Assembly: GCA_902514875.1 (NCBI GenBank)
Contig: CABXSY010000012.1
Span: 1-41,627 of the forward strand
DNA from: an uncultured Alphaproteobacteria bacterium
Lineage (GTDB): Bacteria > Pseudomonadota > Alphaproteobacteria > HIMB59 > GCA-002718135
Length of the DNA: 41,627 nt
Reading direction: 5' to 3'
Under the pieces are notes generated by a model, which was not told the DNA's origin, searched no databases, and was given only the letters and a program-made list of their open reading frames with translations. Below are positions 19,019 through 28,276 of this stretch, piece after piece (position 1 is the first letter of the stretch; each line of letters opens with the position of its first letter). A program made the position numbers and the translations under genes.

Positions 19019-22000
19019 TTTCGACAAGTAAATCCTTTGTATCAACATTATCACCAGATGAAACATTAATAGATTTTATTGTTCCACTTTTATCTGCATT
19101 TATTGTGGTTTCCATTTTCATCGCTTCAATTACAAGTAATTTATCACCCTTGATTACTTTATTACCAGATTGAACAAATATTTTTGCAACTTGGCCGGGT
19201 AATGGTGAGCCAACATGATCAGTATTATTATCATCAGCTTTTGCTCTTTGTGTGATATTTTTAGAAAATTCCTTATTTTCTATATCGATTGTTCGAGGCT
19301 GTCCGTTTATCTCAAAAAATACAGAGCACTTACCATTACTATTAACTTCACTCTTAGCAAGATATCGCAAGATAAGATTTTTTCCCTTATCGATTTCTAT
19401 TGTGTATTCTTTATCTTGCTGAGGGCCATAAAAAAATAATTCGGTAGAAAAGATTGAAGTATCACTAAATTCTTTAAAGTGATCAATATAATCTTTAAAG
19501 ACTTTTGGATACATTAAGTAAGAAGCAAGATGTTTTTGATTAACCTTCATTCCAATTTCATTTTCTAAATTATTAATTTCTTTATCTAGGTCTACAGACT
19601 CTAAAACTTCTCCTGGTCTTTTTGTTAGAGGTTTCATATTTCCAAGAACCTTTTTTTGTAATTCTTTTGGAAAACCACCATGAGGTATACCTATTTCACC
19701 TTTAAAAAATTCAATAACAGATGCCGGAAAAGAAATTTCCTTTTTTGGATTTAAAATATCTTCTTTAGTTAAGTCATTAGCAATCATATATAATGCCATA
19801 TCACCAACTATTTTTGAAGATGGTGTTACTTTAACAATGTCACCAAAAAGTTGATTTACTTCTGCATATTTATTGGCAACCATTCCCCATTTATCAGTTG
19901 TAATACCTAAGGATCTAGCTTGTTCTTTTAAGTTTGTGAACTGCCCGCCAGGCATTTGATGAAGATAAACGTCTGAGCTTCCACCTTTAAAATCAGTTTC
20001 AAATGCGTGGTAATTTTGACGAACTTGTTCCCAATATAATGAAAGTATACGAATTGCTTCTTCATCTAATTTTGGATCTTGATGATTTTGTTTCATAATC
20101 GATACAATGGAACCAAGAGCAGGCTGAGAGGTTAAACCACTCATTGAGTCAATTGCAAGATCAACAATGTCTATTTTTTCTTCTATAGCAGCAAGAACTG
20201 ATGCAGAAGAAGTACCTGACGTATCATGTGTGTGGAAATGAATTGGCAAATCAGTTGTTTGTTTTATTTCTTTAACCAACATTTTAATCGCGTTAGGCTT
20301 TGCCAATCCGGCCATATCTTTAATAGCAATAATATTTGAACCTGCTTTTTCTAGATCTTTTACAAGATCTAAATAGTACTTTAATGTGTATTTTTTTTCA
20401 TTTGGATCAGTTACATCATTTGTATAGCAAATTGTTCCTTCACAAATTTTATTTTGATTGCGAACCTCGTCTATAGCAATTCGCATATTATCAATTAAGT
20501 TCAAAGAATCAAAAACTCGAAATACATCAATTCCTGCTTCAGCTGACTGTTGAATAAAATGTTTAACAACATTGTCTGGATAATTTTTATAACCAACAGC
20601 ATTTGATCCTCTAAAAAGCATTTGTTTAAGTAGGTTTGGTGCTCTACTATTTAGTCTTGCTAATCGATCCCAAGGATCCTCTTTTAAGAATCTCATTGAT
20701 GTATCAAAGGTTGCTCCTCCCCAACACTCCAATGAGAATAAGTTACTTAGATACTGATTATAATATTCAGCAATGTTAACAATATCATCTGTACGCATTC
20801 TTGTTGCAAGAAGTGATTGGTGCGCATCACGCATCGTAGTATCAGTAATTAAAGTATAAGGTGTTTCTTTTATTTTTTTTGTAAATTTTTCCGACCCTAA
20901 TTTTTTTAAATCATCAACATAATTATTTGCTTCCTTTTTATTGTTCGAAAGAGGAATTTGAACTTCGACAGTTGAATTATCTTGAACTCTTCCAGAAATA
21001 TCTGGGTGACCATTAACTATAATATTTCCTAGATAAGAAACTATTTTTGAGGCTCTGTCTTTTTGCGGATTGTAATCGTACAGTTCTTTTTTTGTATCAA
21101 CAAAATTTGTATTATAATTGCCTTCAAGAAAATCCTTATTGTTAATAAGCGATTCAAGAAATACCAAATTTGTTTTAACACCCCTAATTCTAAATTCTCG
21201 TAAAGCTCTATCCATTCTTTTAATACAATCTTCTTGATGAGTGGCCCATGTTGTAACCTTCACTAATAAAGAGTCATAGTAAGGTGTAATAATTGAACCT
21301 GAAGAAGCATTAGCAGCATCTAATCTAACTCCAAAACCTGCTGCTGATCTATAAGTCATTATTTTCCCATAATCAGGCATAAAATTATTAAGTGGATCTT
21401 CAGTAGTAACTCTACATTGGATTGCATATCCATTTAACTTAATGTCTTCTTGTTTTGGAAGTGAGGGATGGCTTCCAATTTTTTCACCTTCAGCAATTTT
21501 GATTTGAGCTTTTACAATATCAATACCAGTTACTTCCTCAGTAACAGTATGTTCCACCTGAATTCTAGGATTAACTTCAATGAAATAAAATTGCCCAGAT
21601 TTTTTATCAAATAAAAATTCAACTGTACCAGCACCAAAGTAATTAACTTGTTTTGCAATTTTTATTGCAGCATTACAAATTTCCTCTCGTGTTTCATCTT
21701 TAAGAAAATGCGCAGGTGCTCTTTCAATAATTTTTTGATGTCTTCTTTGAAGAGAACAATCTCTTTCAAAAAGATGTAAAATATTACCGTGACTATCACC
21801 TAAAATTTGAACTTCAATGTGCGCAGCGTCTTCTAAAAATTTTTCAATAAATACTTCATCTTTTCCAAATGCCTTTAGTGACTCACTTTGAGCATTTGTT
21901 ATTTGGTCTATTAAGTCTTTACTTGATCTTACAACACGCATTCCTCTACCGCCACCGCCCCAGCTTGCTTTGACAATTACAGGATAACCAATTTTCTCAA

Positions 22001-22451
22001 CTTCTTTTTCTATATTTTTTAAATTATCTTTTGTTACAAGAACTGATGGGACTGTCCCAACCTTTGCTTCTTCGGCAACTTTTTTAGCTTCAGTTTTATT
22101 TCCGAATCTTTTTAGTATTTCTTTACTAGGGCCAATAAATGTTATGTCATTTTTTTCACACTGCTCAGCTAATTCAGGACTTTCAGATAAAAATCCATAA
22201 CCAGGATGAATTGCATCAACCTCTGCATCTTTTGCAATTTTAATTATTGAGTCTATGTCCAAATATGCTTGTATTGGCCCCTTACCTTCACCTACTAAAT
22301 AACTTTCATCTGTCTTAAAACGGTGAATGGCAAAACGATCTTCTTTAGAATAAATAGCAGCTGTTTTAATACCAGACTCTTCGGCAGCTCTAAAAATTCG
22401 AATAGCAATTTCACTTCTGTTTGCTGCTAAAATTTTACTAATCTTTTTCAT
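19011..22451 (-). CDS. pyc: Pyruvate carboxylase
   Basis: This biotin enzyme converts pyruvate and bicarbonate to oxaloacetate, refilling the citric acid cycle. The single chain of about 1146 residues has all domains: biotin carboxylase at 5-455 (glycine-rich ATP loop SWGGGGRGM near 164-172, EVNPRIQVEHTVTEE near 293-307), carboxyltransferase from about 533 (TLITDTTMRDAHQSLL, IAIKDMAGL with the metal-site carboxylated Lys, HFHTHDTSG), a PC/OADA domain, and the C-terminal biotin carrier with Lys1112 in EAMKMET. A TTG precedes the ATG in frame; I use the ATG at 22451, preceded by GGTGGA. Its 3' end overlaps the convergent lipoprotein gene by 8 bases. Confidence 0.98.
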   Translation of the reverse strand: MKKISKILAANRSEIAIRIFRAAEESGIKTAAIYSKEDRFAIHRFKTDESYLVGEGKGPIQAYLDIDSIIKIAKDAEVDAIHPGYGFLSESPELAEQCEKNDITFIGPSKEILKRFGNKTEAKKVAEEAKVGTVPSVLVTKDNLKNIEKEVEKIGYPVIVKASWGGGGRGMRVVRSSKDLIDQITNAQSESLKAFGKDEVFIEKFLEDAAHIEVQILGDSHGNILHLFERDCSLQRRHQKIIERAPAHFLKDETREEICNAAIKIAKQVNYFGAGTVEFLFDKKSGQFYFIEVNPRIQVEHTVTEEVTGIDIVKAQIKIAEGEKIGSHPSLPKQEDIKLNGYAIQCRVTTEDPLNNFMPDYGKIMTYRSAAGFGVRLDAANASSGSIITPYYDSLLVKVTTWATHQEDCIKRMDRALREFRIRGVKTNLVFLESLINNKDFLEGNYNTNFVDTKKELYDYNPQKDRASKIVSYLGNIIVNGHPDISGRVQDNSTVEVQIPLSNNKKEANNYVDDLKKLGSEKFTKKIKETPYTLITDTTMRDAHQSLLATRMRTDDIVNIAEYYNQYLSNLFSLECWGGATFDTSMRFLKEDPWDRLARLNSRAPNLLKQMLFRGSNAVGYKNYPDNVVKHFIQQSAEAGIDVFRVFDSLNLIDNMRIAIDEVRNQNKICEGTICYTNDVTDPNEKKYTLKYYLDLVKDLEKAGSNIIAIKDMAGLAKPNAIKMLVKEIKQTTDLPIHFHTHDTSGTSSASVLAAIEEKIDIVDLAIDSMSGLTSQPALGSIVSIMKQNHQDPKLDEEAIRILSLYWEQVRQNYHAFETDFKGGSSDVYLHQMPGGQFTNLKEQARSLGITTDKWGMVANKYAEVNQLFGDIVKVTPSSKIVGDMALYMIANDLTKEDILNPKKEISFPASVIEFFKGEIGIPHGGFPKELQKKVLGNMKPLTKRPGEVLESVDLDKEINNLENEIGMKVNQKHLASYLMYPKVFKDYIDHFKEFSDTSIFSTELFFYGPQQDKEYTIEIDKGKNLILRYLAKSEVNSNGKCSVFFEINGQPRTIDIENKEFSKNITQRAKADDNNTDHVGSPLPGQVAKIFVQSGNKVIKGDKLLVIEAMKMETTINADKSGTIKSINVSSGDNVDTKDLLVEIS

Positions 22452-22663
22452 CAATCCACCATTAAATAAAGATTATTACTTAGTATTTTTTCGTGGATGC
22501 ATCTATATGTTCCTTACGAAATTAGCAAGAGATCAAAGGAATTTAGCCATTTTTTAGGATTTGGAAGCAATTATAAATTAATAATAAACTGCAAATTATC
22601 AATTTAACGTCTGTGTACATATGTCTCTTTATCACAAAGGTTATTTTGTATTATTGTAGATAA
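22452..22663. other. Longest gene-free stretch, divergent promoter region of pyc and the DUF2244 gene
   Basis: These 212 bases separate two divergent genes and must hold both promoters. A TATTAT at 22649-22654 could serve the plus-strand gene with a leader of a few bases; the minus strand offers TAATAAT-like sequence near 22470-22480 for pyc. Neither has a convincing -35 box. I see no tRNA, strong hairpin or short reading frame. Confidence 0.4.
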
Positions 22664-23110
22664 ATGAATTTAATGAATGAAAATATAAAGCCTTATCAAA
22701 GCTGCTCTAAATCAGTCTTTTTAGTTTTAGGAATTATTTTTATAAGCTGGATTTCATTATTCTCTATTTTTCTAATTGTACAAGGTGCTTGGCCTGTATC
22801 TATATTTCTCGGACTTGAATACTTGGTAATTTTTTATTTAATCCGTTTATATTTCAAAGAAAAAAATATTAAGGATGAAATTAACATTGATCAAAAAGAA
22901 ATATCTATAAGAAAATATAAAGGTGATAAACTTTTACATTCATCTAAATTCAGTACTTATTGGTCTAAAGTTTTTTTTACAAAATTTAAAAATACTTCCA
23001 AGTTATCAATAAGAGAATCAGATAAAGAAACTGAGGTGGCAACTTTCTTACATGCAGATTTAAAAGAGGGCTTGTATTTAAGAATCAAAAAACAATTAAA
23101 TTTCTATTAA
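22664..23110 (+). CDS. DUF2244 family membrane protein
   Basis: A 148-residue inner-membrane protein with two adjacent transmembrane segments (about 18-41 and 45-63) and a cytoplasmic or periplasmic C-terminal domain. The QGAWPVSIFLGLEYLVIFYLIRLYF stretch matches the GAWPV-x-x-F-x-G-L pattern of DUF2244, common in alphaproteobacteria, where it is often found near cytochrome oxidase genes; none is here. ATHFL-type ending (EVATFLHADLKEGLYLRIKKQL) also fits. Two in-frame ATGs (22664, 22673) are possible starts. It overlaps the convergent hydrolase gene by 4 bases. Function unknown. Confidence 0.75.
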   Translation: MNLMNENIKPYQSCSKSVFLVLGIIFISWISLFSIFLIVQGAWPVSIFLGLEYLVIFYLIRLYFKEKNIKDEINIDQKEISIRKYKGDKLLHSSKFSTYWSKVFFTKFKNTSKLSIRESDKETEVATFLHADLKEGLYLRIKKQLNFY

Positions 23111-24195
23111 TTTTTTTTAAAACCTTTAAAAATATTATTTACAAAATTTTGTTCGTTCCATTCTGATGGCCCAGACCCTATTCTTGTTATTATTAAATTA
23201 TAAGATGGTATGATATAACATCTATTAGAGTTGTATCCTTCCAAAGCATAAGTGTCCTTTGGTAAAGATGGCCATCGAACACCATCTGAATTTATCCAGA
23301 ACTGATATCCGTATGAAGAATTTAAATTTTGTGATTTTGTCGTTGCAAGATCTATGTAATCTGAGGGTAATATTTCAACATTATTCCATTGTCCTTTTTT
23401 TAGCATAAAATATCCAAAGCGTGATAGATCTCTAGCTGAAATATGAAGACCAACATGGGATGATGTGAATGGACCTAAATAATTTCCACCGCCGTGAATA
23501 TCCCAACTAGCGTTCTCTATACCTATTACTTTAAAAAGTTTTTCATATAAATATTCATGGATATTTTTTTTTGTTATTTCAAAAAATACAAATGAAAGCA
23601 AAGCTACTGCTGGATCAGAATATTCCCATTGTTTTCCAGGTTCAGAAGATAAAACGTCAACTGATTTTCCATATCTATTCTCACATCTTCCAATAGCAAA
23701 TTCAAATGGACCATTTTGGGGTTCAGTCACTAAACCATAAACATCATTATTTTCCCCTTTTAGCCCTGAAGTCATAGACAATAAGTGGTGTAAATTTATA
23801 TTTGTTTTTCTTGAGTCATTTTTTATAAAATCTTTTGGAAGAAAATTATAGATGGGTGTTTCTAAATTTATATCTAAATTTTTGTTAGATGTATTGTTTT
23901 TTATTTCTTCTAATAAAAACATCCACGCAATTCCAGTGAGTGATTTTGTACAAGACCATATATCAAAACGACTTTGTTGCAATGTCATGAAACTGTGATT
24001 TTCATAAACTAAATATCCATCTTTAATAATAACTGTACTTTGAGGATTGTTTCCAAAAAACAATTGTTGGCGTTTTATTTCCTGTTCAATAAAATTAAAA
24101 TCGATATTCAGCAATTTTGATGAGTGATCAGTTGATATTAGTCTCCAGCCACCTTCAATTTCTTTATTTGGAAAGTATGAAATATCTTTACTCAT
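23107..24195 (-). CDS. Serine hydrolase of the beta-lactamase/class C esterase family
   Basis: The 362-residue protein has the S-x-x-K nucleophile motif at 81-84 (WSCTKS), HHLLSMTSGL near 136-145, a second motif YSDP near 194 where most relatives have Y-x-N, and SARDLSRFGYFML, all in the order of the class C beta-lactamase-like family. The third motif, usually HxG or KxG, reads EGYNSNR. No signal peptide is seen, so it is probably cytoplasmic and not a classical drug-resistance lactamase; an esterase or amidase role is more likely. It lies 20 bases upstream of nothing related: dapB follows it on the same strand in the opposite order of transcription, dapB first. Confidence 0.8.
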   Translation of the reverse strand: MSKDISYFPNKEIEGGWRLISTDHSSKLLNIDFNFIEQEIKRQQLFFGNNPQSTVIIKDGYLVYENHSFMTLQQSRFDIWSCTKSLTGIAWMFLLEEIKNNTSNKNLDINLETPIYNFLPKDFIKNDSRKTNINLHHLLSMTSGLKGENNDVYGLVTEPQNGPFEFAIGRCENRYGKSVDVLSSEPGKQWEYSDPAVALLSFVFFEITKKNIHEYLYEKLFKVIGIENASWDIHGGGNYLGPFTSSHVGLHISARDLSRFGYFMLKKGQWNNVEILPSDYIDLATTKSQNLNSSYGYQFWINSDGVRWPSLPKDTYALEGYNSNRCYIIPSYNLIITRIGSGPSEWNEQNFVNNIFKGFKKN

Positions 24196-24215
24196 TCATT
24201 AAAATTTCAAGATAT

Positions 24216-25025
24216 TTATTTTAAAGAAATCAAATCATTCATAGAAAAAAATCCCATTTTTTTCTTTGATATAAATACTGCGGCATCAATAGCACCTGTT
24301 ACAAAAATTGATCTGTTGTTAGCTTTATGAACTAGATCCACTCTATCGTTAGTACCAATAAAACTTACTGTATGTTCACCTGCAATTTCACCACCTCTTG
24401 TAACAGAAAAACCAATGTCGCCTTTTTTTCTAGATGTTAGTTTTTTTGTACGATCTAAAACTTTTGATTTATTTAATTTAGTTTTTCTACCTTCAGCAGC
24501 ATACTCACCTAGGGATAATGCAGTTCCAGAAGGGGCATCTTTTTTATGTTTGTGATGAGTCTCAGCAATTTCAATATCATAATCAGTATCTTTTAAAACT
24601 AATGCTGTTTGTTTTACTAAGTTAAATAATAAGTTTACACCCAAGCTCATGTTAGAAGACATGAGTATAGGTATTTTTTTTGAATAACTTTTTACTTTCT
24701 TTTTTTGCGTATCTGTCATTCCTGTTGTGCCAATTACAACTGCTGTTTTATTTGCAGAAGCAATTTTTAAGTTATCTAAGGTAGACTCAGGTGTTGTAAA
24801 ATCAATTAAAACATTTGCTTCTTTGATTAATTGAGCTGAATTAGCCGTAACCCGTTTTAAAGACTGTATGCCTGAAATTTTATTTAGAGGCCTGTTAATG
24901 TCTTTATGCTTTTTGTGTTCAAAGCCACCAACAAATTCTAATTTTTTATTTTGTAAAATTTGTTTAGATATTTCCTGACCCATTCGGCCCAGACAACCTG
25001 CGACTGTTATTTTAATTTTTGCCAT
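24216..25025 (-). CDS. dapB: 4-hydroxy-tetrahydrodipicolinate reductase
   Basis: DapB reduces the dihydrodipicolinate precursor with NAD(P)H on the route to diaminopimelate and lysine. The 269-residue protein has the dinucleotide loop GCLGRMG at 10-16, GTTGM at 99-103, and the catalytic segment ETHHKHKKDAPSGTAL at 155-170, with His157 or His158 as general acid and Lys161-Lys162 near the substrate. It follows dnaJ by 41 bases on the same strand, the usual alphaproteobacterial neighbour order dnaK-dnaJ-dapB. No promoter or terminator is evident in the gap, so part of its transcription may come from the heat-shock operon. Confidence 0.97.
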   Translation of the reverse strand: MAKIKITVAGCLGRMGQEISKQILQNKKLEFVGGFEHKKHKDINRPLNKISGIQSLKRVTANSAQLIKEANVLIDFTTPESTLDNLKIASANKTAVVIGTTGMTDTQKKKVKSYSKKIPILMSSNMSLGVNLLFNLVKQTALVLKDTDYDIEIAETHHKHKKDAPSGTALSLGEYAAEGRKTKLNKSKVLDRTKKLTSRKKGDIGFSVTRGGEIAGEHTVSFIGTNDRVDLVHKANNRSIFVTGAIDAAVFISKKKMGFFSMNDLISLK

Positions 25026-25066
25026 AAAAACTTCTTATACTTTGGTGATTGTAAGTTGAAAAGAAA

Positions 25067-26200
25067 TTAAGTTAAATCTTCCCAGACTTCTTTTAATTTT
25101 GAGAAAAATCCTTGGGATTTTGGACTATGTTTTTTAGAAGTACCACCTTCATTTTCAAATTCTCTTAATATATCTTTTTGTTTACTATTTAGGTTTACCG
25201 GAATTTCGACATTAGCTTGTACATACATATCACCCCTTCTACTTTGTCTAAGTATGCTCATTCCTTTTCCTCTTAGTCTAAATTGTGTTTCAGATTGTGT
25301 CCCTGCAGGAATGTTGAGTCTGGCTTTTTTACCTTCTATTGTTGGTACTTCTATTTCACCACCCAAGATTGCGGTAGTAATTGAAATTGGTATTTCACAA
25401 AAAATATTCTCTTCTTCTCTTTCAAAAAGTTTATCCTTTTGAACTTCAACAAAAATATATAAATCTCCATTTCCTGCACCTCTTTCACCAGGCTCTCCTT
25501 CACCAGATATTCGAATCCTTGTGCCAGTATCAACACCTGCTGGGATTGTAACAGAAATTGTTTTTTGTTTTTTTATGTTTCCAGTGCCAGAACATTTAAG
25601 ACACTGGTTTTTAATGGTTGATCCTTCTCCACCACATGTTGGGCATGGTCTTTCAATAGAGAAAAAACCTTGTTGTGATCGAACTTTACCTGCCCCTCCA
25701 CAAGTAGAACAAGTACTTGGTCCAGATTTATCTGCACTTCCAGTAGCTGCACACGCATCACAGCCAACATAAGTTGGTATTCTTATTTGCGGTTTTTTTC
25801 CAGAAAATGCTTCAAACAACGAAACGGACATGTTGTAACGAAGATCACTTCCTCTTTGTGGACCTCTTCTTCTTGATGATTGTCCTCCAAAACCTCCACC
25901 AAAAAACTCCTCAAAGATGTCAGAGAACCCGCCTGAAAAATCACCAAAGCCTTGGCCTCCACCCATTCCGCCTTGTCGAAAGGCATCGTGTCCATATTGA
26001 TCATATGCAGTTCTTTTTTCTGGATCTTTTAAAACCTCATAAGCTGCTGCGGCTTCTTTAAATTTTTTTTCTGCAGTTTTGTCATCCTTGTTACGGTCTG
26101 GATGATGCTTCATGGCTTGTTTTCTATAAGCTTTTTTTATTTCATCATCACTGGCATTTTTTTGAACACCAAGTATCTCATAGAAATCTTTATCTGCCAC
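25067..26200 (-). CDS. dnaJ: Chaperone DnaJ (Hsp40)
   Basis: DnaJ delivers unfolded clients to DnaK and stimulates its ATPase. The 377-residue type I J-protein has the J domain with HPD at 33-35, a Gly/Phe-rich region at about 77-115, the zinc-finger region at 147-206 with four C-x-x-C units (CDAC, CSTC, CPTC, CLKC counted with flanks), and the C-terminal client-binding domains. The start is GTG at 26200, fixed by alignment of [11 protein letters not shown] and by AAGGAGGAG just upstream. It follows dnaK by 28 bases and is probably cotranscribed with it from the heat-shock promoter. Confidence 0.98.
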   Translation of the reverse strand: MADKDFYEILGVQKNASDDEIKKAYRKQAMKHHPDRNKDDKTAEKKFKEAAAAYEVLKDPEKRTAYDQYGHDAFRQGGMGGGQGFGDFSGGFSDIFEEFFGGGFGGQSSRRRGPQRGSDLRYNMSVSLFEAFSGKKPQIRIPTYVGCDACAATGSADKSGPSTCSTCGGAGKVRSQQGFFSIERPCPTCGGEGSTIKNQCLKCSGTGNIKKQKTISVTIPAGVDTGTRIRISGEGEPGERGAGNGDLYIFVEVQKDKLFEREEENIFCEIPISITTAILGGEIEVPTIEGKKARLNIPAGTQSETQFRLRGKGMSILRQSRRGDMYVQANVEIPVNLNSKQKDILREFENEGGTSKKHSPKSQGFFSKLKEVWEDLT

Positions 26201-26202
26201 AT

Positions 26203-26211
26203 CTCCTCCTT
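26203..26211 (-). promoter_or_regulatory. Strong ribosome binding site that fixes the dnaJ GTG start
   Basis: The minus strand reads AAGGAGGAG, ending two bases before the GTG at 26200. An overlapping ATG at 26202 is out of the dnaJ frame, so the strong site supports GTG as the true start. Confidence 0.8.
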
Positions 26212-26228
26212 ATAAAAATTATGGAGCG

Positions 26229-28151
26229 TTAATCTTTTTTGTCTTCGTCTACTTCTTCAAATTCAGCATCAACAACCTTTTCATCTTTTGTATTATCAGC
26301 TGATGGTTCGGCACCTGATGGATCAGGTTGAGGTCCAGCACCTTGTGGGTTTTGTTTATAAATTGCTTCACCCATTTTTAAAGATGATTGAACTAGTGCT
26401 TCAGTTTTAGATTTTATAGCTTCTAAATCCTCGCCATCTTTCACTTTCTTTAGCTCTTCAATATCCCCTCTGATTTTATTTCTATCAGCTTCAGGTATTT
26501 TATCACCGTGCTCTTTTAAGTTCTTTTCAGTTTCATTAATTAAACTATCAGCATGATTTCTGGTATCAACAGCTTCTCTTTTTCTCTTATCAGCTTCAGC
26601 ATTTTCCTCTGCTTCTTTAACCATTTTTTCAATCTCATCATCAGATAATCCACCAGAAGCCTGGATCTTGATTTGTTGCTCCTTACCAGTTGATTTATCT
26701 TTAGCCGAAACGTTTACAATACCGTTCGCATCAATATCAAAAGTTACTTCAATTTGAGGCATACCTCTTGCGGCTGGTGGAATACCTACTAGATCAAACT
26801 GACCTAGTAATTTGTTATCAGCTGCCATTTCTCTTTCACCTTGGAATACTCTAATAGTTACTGCACTCTGATTGTCTTCAGCTGTAGAAAATACTTGGCT
26901 TTTCTTTGTTGGGATTGTTGTATTTTTATCAATCAGTTTTGTAAATACACCGCCAAGTGTTTCTATACCAAGTGATAATGGTGTAACATCTAGTAGAAGT
27001 ACATCTTTAACATCACCTTGCAATACTCCAGCTTGAATAGCAGCGCCGGACGCTACAACTTCATCTGGGTTAACGCCTTTATTAGGTTCTTTGCCAAAAA
27101 AGTTTTTTACAATTTCAGTTACTTTAGGCATTCTTGTCATACCACCAACTAAAATAACATCATCAATTTCTGCAGCTTGTAGTCCAGCATCTTTGAGCGC
27201 CATTTCACATGGCTTTAAACTTTCATTTAAAAGTTCTCCAACAATAGCTTCTAATTTGGCTCTCGATAGTTTTATTGTTAAATGTTTGGGTCCAGACTGA
27301 TCAGCCGTAATAAAAGGTAAGTTAACTTCTGTCTCAGTTGAGCTTGATAATTCAATTTTTGCTTTTTCAGCAGCTTCTTTCAAACGTTGAAGCGCAAGTT
27401 TATCTGAACGTAAATCAATACCATTATCTTTTTTAAATTCATCGGCAAGATAATCAATTATTTTAAGATCAAAATCTTCACCACCAAGATGTGTATCACC
27501 ATTTGTAGATTTAACTTCAAAAACACCGTCACCTATTTCTAAGATAGAAATATCAAATGTACCCCCACCAAGATCGTAAACAGCAACAGTACCAGTTTTC
27601 TTTTTATCTAGACCATATGCTAACGCTGCAGCAGTAGGCTCGTTAATAATTCTTAAAACTTCAAGGCCAGCTATTTTCCCAGCATCCTTTGTTGCTTGTC
27701 TTTGAGCATCATTAAAATATGCAGGAACAGTTATTACTGCTTGAGAAACATCTTCACCTAAATATGATTCTGCAGTCTCTTTCATTTTTTGTAAAATGAA
27801 AGCACTTATTTGGCTAGGACTATAATTATCTCCGCGCGCTTCTACCCACGCATCGCCGTTATCACCTTTTACAATTTTATAAGGTACTAATCCGCTATCA
27901 GACTTAACAGCTTCATCTTCAAATGTTCTTCCTATTAATCTTTTTATGGCAAATAAAGTATTTTCAGAATTGGTTACTGCTTGTCTTTTAGCCGACTGTC
28001 CAACAAGTTTTTCTTTTGTATCACTGAATGCTACCATTGACGGAGTTGTTCTTCCACCTTCAGAGTTTTCAATTACCTTTGGTTCCTTGCCGTCCATTAC
28101 TGCAACGCAGGAGTTTGTAGTACCTAAGTCAATACCAATTACTTTTGCCAT
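26229..28151 (-). CDS. dnaK: Chaperone DnaK (Hsp70)
   Basis: DnaK is the ATP-driven Hsp70 of protein folding and heat-shock control. Its 640 residues show [11 protein letters not shown] at 5-15, the phosphate-2 loop [10 protein letters not shown] near 193-202, the adenosine motif VGGMTRMP near 340, the linker [16 protein letters not shown], the substrate-binding beta domain and a helical lid ending in an acidic [11 protein letters not shown] tail. All are standard. AGAGGA lies upstream of the ATG. A 125-base gap separates it from grpE and carries an RpoH-type promoter, so dnaK-dnaJ can be induced apart from hrcA-grpE. Confidence 0.99.
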   Translation of the reverse strand: MAKVIGIDLGTTNSCVAVMDGKEPKVIENSEGGRTTPSMVAFSDTKEKLVGQSAKRQAVTNSENTLFAIKRLIGRTFEDEAVKSDSGLVPYKIVKGDNGDAWVEARGDNYSPSQISAFILQKMKETAESYLGEDVSQAVITVPAYFNDAQRQATKDAGKIAGLEVLRIINEPTAAALAYGLDKKKTGTVAVYDLGGGTFDISILEIGDGVFEVKSTNGDTHLGGEDFDLKIIDYLADEFKKDNGIDLRSDKLALQRLKEAAEKAKIELSSSTETEVNLPFITADQSGPKHLTIKLSRAKLEAIVGELLNESLKPCEMALKDAGLQAAEIDDVILVGGMTRMPKVTEIVKNFFGKEPNKGVNPDEVVASGAAIQAGVLQGDVKDVLLLDVTPLSLGIETLGGVFTKLIDKNTTIPTKKSQVFSTAEDNQSAVTIRVFQGEREMAADNKLLGQFDLVGIPPAARGMPQIEVTFDIDANGIVNVSAKDKSTGKEQQIKIQASGGLSDDEIEKMVKEAEENAEADKRKREAVDTRNHADSLINETEKNLKEHGDKIPEADRNKIRGDIEELKKVKDGEDLEAIKSKTEALVQSSLKMGEAIYKQNPQGAGPQPDPSGAEPSADNTKDEKVVDAEFEEVDEDKKD

Positions 28152-28179
28152 ATTTTTAATCCTCTTTACTTAATTGTTT

Positions 28180-28195
28180 ACCAATCATTGTTGGT
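28180..28195. repeat. Short inverted repeat in the predicted dnaK leader
   Basis: ACCAA at 28180-28184 and TTGGT at 28191-28195 form a 5-bp inverted repeat with a six-base spacer, just after the predicted transcript start and about 30 bases before the dnaK ATG. It is not a CIRCE element. It may be an operator, an RNA hairpin or chance. Confidence 0.3.
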
Positions 28196-28203
28196 TACAT
28201 TAG

Positions 28204-28231
28204 ATATGGGAAAAAAGATTTAAAATACAAG
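28204..28231 (-). promoter_or_regulatory. RpoH (sigma-32) type heat-shock promoter of dnaK
   Basis: On the minus strand CTTG (28231-28228) is followed by exactly 17 bases and CCCATAT (28210-28204). Alphaproteobacterial RpoH promoters have CTTG and a C-rich CYTAT/CCCAT-like -10 box with this spacing. The predicted start near 28197 gives a leader of about 46 bases to the dnaK ATG. A similar site precedes hslV. Confidence 0.65.
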
Positions 28232-28276
28232 GATGTTCGGTATTTATATTCAAAAAAGTTATAGATTTAGGGGTTT

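Noticed and set aside
22452-22663. tRNA or small RNA gene in the longest gap
   Set aside because: No cloverleaf, no CCA end with GTTCRA-type T-loop, and no GC-rich stem was found.
23107-24195. Antibiotic-resistance beta-lactamase
   Set aside because: No signal peptide and altered second and third motifs; housekeeping context.
25521-26061. Plus- and minus-strand frames within dnaJ
   Set aside because: They are opposite or out of frame to the conserved Gly- and Cys-rich parts of dnaJ and have no recognisable domains.
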